In this document: one piece after another, positions 6,062-7,763 of the stretch
Layout of the letters: the number at the start of each line of letters is the position of its first letter
Position numbering within the stretch: position 1 is the stretch's first letter
Source: an uncultured Lachnospiraceae bacterium
GTDB lineage: Bacteria > Bacillota > Clostridia > Lachnospirales > Lachnospiraceae
NCBI GenBank assembly: GCA_900313435.1
Contig: OMRF01000052.1
Coordinates: forward strand, 1-7,763
Length of the DNA: 7,763 nt
Direction: 5' to 3'
Position numbers and translations under genes: made by a program
Notes under the pieces: generated by a model
Databases searched by the model: none
The model's input: only the letters and a program-made list of their open reading frames with translations
What the model was told of the DNA's origin: nothing

Positions 6062-7285
6062 ATGCTCGCTACTCTGGTTCCTGTCTTTAATGACAAGATG
6101 CTTGTCAGTGCATACATAGTATATGCCAGAAAAAACGAGATATTCAAGAACCCGCTTCTTCTCGGGACAGCCTCGCTGGACGGTGCCGGAAATGTCGCGG
6201 AATTTGATGTCGTGCAGAGCGCCGGTCTCGGAGTTCTTGCAGGCGACAGGGAGATATATGTTCCCGTCAATTCCCTTGCGATCTATTCGGATCTTCAGAG
6301 ACAGTGCATCGCACCTCCGAAAACGACTGTTCTGATCCTTGACAATGATGTCAAGCCGACGGAGCAGAATATCGCGCGGCTTAATGAGCTTAAGCAGATT
6401 GGCTTTAAAATTGCGTTCCGTGAGATACCCCAGACCGAATATGCTGCTTATCAGCCTGTCTTCAAGCTTTCCGACATACTGTTCCTGGATGCCAAGAGCG
6501 CAAACATGCAGGCAACGAGGCTCTTCATAAGGAAGTTCTTCCCGAATATCAAGATCCTTGTCTCGAATATCGATACCGAGGGTGCCTATGAAGCACTGAA
6601 GAAGGACGGACCCTCCGACCTCTATCAGGGTGAGTTCTTCAGGGTTCCGAAGGAAAACTCCGATACCGCCCTCTCTCCCCTGAAGGCGAATTACATCAGG
6701 CTTCTCAATGTAGTAAACAAGCCCGATTTCGATCTCACCGATGCCGCGAAGGTCATAGAGCAGGATGCTGCTCTCGTTGTTTCACTTCTTTCGATCGTGA
6801 ACAAGATGACCCTGAACTCAAATATCTCCTCAGTCCGTCAGGCAGCTGCTCTCCTGGGACAGATCGAGCTCAAGAAATGGATCAATACTGCAGTCACAAA
6901 GGCTCTTTGCTCCGATAAGCCTTCGGAGATCATGAGGATATCGATGCTCAGGGCACGTTTCGCGGAAAGCCTTGCTTCCCAGTTTTATCTAGGAATGGAG
7001 ACAGAGGAGCTCTTCCTCCTCGGTATGTTCTCCCTCATAGATATAATGCTTGATACCACGATGGAGGATGCCCTCACAAAGATCACGGTCTCCTCAAATA
7101 TCAGAAAGGCTCTCCTAGATCATGACGGTCCTCTCTACCCCGCCCTTGATTTCGTCATCAAGTACGAGGCCGGCAACTGGCCCGCAGTCTCAAGAGAGAT
7201 AATCTTAAAGAGTCTCGATGAAGATCGGATATACTCCGCATATCTTGATTCTCTCAAGTGGTATCGCGATATCATCGGAGGCTGA
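6062..7285 (+). CDS. EAL/HDOD (YuxH-type) signalling protein with degenerate EAL domain
   Basis: A 407-residue soluble protein with no signal peptide or membrane helix. Residues about 1-200 resemble the EAL half of YuxH-type proteins: PVFNDKMLVSAYIVYAR (7-23) sits where QPIF...YELLFR is expected, and DLYQGEFFRVP (186-196) matches the FQGYFF-P end of the domain. The acidic and EAL-type residues needed for cyclic-di-GMP hydrolysis are absent: YELL is replaced by YIVY, and the usual GFKIALDDF by GFKIAFREI (114-122). Residues about 205-395 form the HDOD domain, with VVSLLSIVNKMT (239-250), VRQAAALLGQIELKKWI (258-274) and LGMFSLIDIML (320-330). Such proteins are regulatory scaffolds in signalling and motility; no enzyme activity is expected, and the ligand or partner is unknown. 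The gene has its own candidate promoter, a strong ribosome binding site and a terminator, so it looks monocistronic, divergent from rpsU. Confidence 0.88.
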   Translation: MLATLVPVFNDKMLVSAYIVYARKNEIFKNPLLLGTASLDGAGNVAEFDVVQSAGLGVLAGDREIYVPVNSLAIYSDLQRQCIAPPKTTVLILDNDVKPTEQNIARLNELKQIGFKIAFREIPQTEYAAYQPVFKLSDILFLDAKSANMQATRLFIRKFFPNIKILVSNIDTEGAYEALKKDGPSDLYQGEFFRVPKENSDTALSPLKANYIRLLNVVNKPDFDLTDAAKVIEQDAALVVSLLSIVNKMTLNSNISSVRQAAALLGQIELKKWINTAVTKALCSDKPSEIMRISMLRARFAESLASQFYLGMETEELFLLGMFSLIDIMLDTTMEDALTKITVSSNIRKALLDHDGPLYPALDFVIKYEAGNWPAVSREIILKSLDEDRIYSAYLDSLKWYRDIIGG

Positions 7286-7315
7286 TGGACGAAAATATTA
7301 TTTGTAATTTAGAAT

Positions 7316-7352
7316 AAGGGTGCAGTCAAAAACGACTGCACCCTTTCTTTTT
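7316..7352 (+). terminator. Strong intrinsic terminator after the EAL/HDOD gene
   Basis: A perfect 12-bp stem, AAGGGTGCAGTC (7316-7327) and GACTGCACCCTT (7334-7345), with a 6-nt loop (AAAAAC) and a T-rich tail (TTTCTTTTTC, 7344-7353). It lies 30 bp after the stop codon. It also sits at the 3' end of the convergent ZIP gene. In the minus direction the tail is poorer (ATTCTAAATT), so two-way action is possible but weaker. Confidence 0.92.
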
Positions 7353-7354
7353 CA

Positions 7355-7763
7355 TTAACCCAACGCCACATCCAGCGCCATCATCAAGCTGAAGCCAACG
7401 GCAAAGGATACGACACCGATGTTGGAATGAATACCTGCGGACATCTCCGGGATCAGTTCCTCCACAACCACGTACAGCATAGCACCTGCCGCGAAGGACA
7501 AAAGATATGGCATAGCCGGGGATACAAGTCCCGCCAAGATAACCGTAAGCGCACCGAAAACGGGTTCCACCGCCCCGGAGAGAACGCCCAGCAAGAAGGA
7601 TTTCCTCTTGCTCTTGCTCTCGGCAAAAAGCGGCATGGAAATAATCGCACCTTCCGGAAAGTTCTGGATGGCAATACCGAGCGCGAGGGCCAAAGCGCCG
7701 CCCGCCGTGATCTCACCGTAGCCGCTCCGTAGTCCTGCGTATACGACCCCTACTGCCATACCC
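7355..7763 (-). CDS. ZIP-family metal transporter (GufA-like), 5' part outside window
   Basis: The C-terminal part of an inner-membrane divalent-metal (probably zinc) permease. The frame is open to the right edge; the Met at 7759 is internal, because the family needs about three more membrane segments before it. Numbered from that Met, ALGIAIQNFPEG (26-37) is the ZIP TM4 metal-site motif, with N33 and E36 and Q in place of the usual His, as in GufA-like members. SGAVEP (61-66) is the TM5 motif. SFAAGAMLYVVVEELIPEM (88-106) and VGFSLMMALDVALG (121-134) are the last helices and normal C-terminus. A short basic loop (ESKSKRKS) separates TM4 and TM5. The gene uses TTG, CTG, GGT and AGC codons more than its neighbours. 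It ends 10 bp from the terminator stem and is convergent with the EAL/HDOD gene, so not part of that unit. Metal specificity cannot be read. Confidence 0.92.
   Translation of the reverse strand, partial: GMAVGVVYAGLRSGYGEITAGGALALALGIAIQNFPEGAIISMPLFAESKSKRKSFLLGVLSGAVEPVFGALTVILAGLVSPAMPYLLSFAAGAMLYVVVEELIPEMSAGIHSNIGVVSFAVGFSLMMALDVALG

Noticed and set aside
6013..6270. Minus-strand open frame of 85 codons antisense to the start of the EAL/HDOD gene
   Set aside because: Low-complexity translation with no family resemblance; it overlaps a gene with domain support.

Overview
The window looks like chromosomal DNA of a low-to-mid-GC Gram-positive bacterium, most likely a clostridial (Lachnospiraceae-like) Firmicute. 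This is an inference from strong AGGAG-type ribosome binding sites, a compact rpsU with a consensus sigma-A promoter, an EAL/HDOD protein of the YuxH kind and a GufA-like ZIP transporter. No rRNA, tRNA, CRISPR array, insertion sequence or phage gene is visible.

Region 1 (1-5813, all minus strand, read right to left). A consensus promoter (5890-5917) drives rpsU (ribosomal protein S21, 58 aa), which is followed by an intrinsic terminator. Next comes prfC (release factor 3), and 14 bp after it a tightly packed four-gene cassette. In transcription order the cassette holds a WecE-like sugar aminotransferase, a polytopic family-2 glycosyltransferase of the ArnC/GtrB type, an extended-SDR NAD-dependent epimerase, and an ATP-grasp ligase that runs off the left edge. 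The last three genes start inside the stop codon of the gene before (TGATG, ATGA, ATGA), and their ribosome binding sites lie in the preceding gene's last codons. The cassette therefore looks like one translationally coupled pathway.

How the cassette may work (inference). The aminotransferase would make a nucleotide-linked 4-amino-6-deoxysugar, probably dTDP-Fuc4N by analogy with E. coli WecE. The SDR enzyme would adjust the sugar, the ATP-grasp enzyme could acylate the amino group, and the glycosyltransferase would load the sugar onto a polyprenyl phosphate. The logic resembles the arn pathway, with an ATP-grasp ligase in place of formylation. This is the most interesting part of the window.

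Region 2 (5814-6061) is a divergent intergenic region. It holds the rpsU promoter, an 8+8 bp dyad overlapping that promoter, and a probable promoter and a clear ribosome binding site for the plus-strand gene.

Region 3 (6062-7352, plus strand) is a single-gene unit encoding an EAL/HDOD protein whose EAL half has lost its catalytic signatures. It ends at a strong 12-bp-stem terminator.

Region 4 (7355-7763, minus strand) is the C-terminal part of a ZIP-family metal transporter, convergent with the previous gene and cut by the right edge. Its codon use differs somewhat from the rest.
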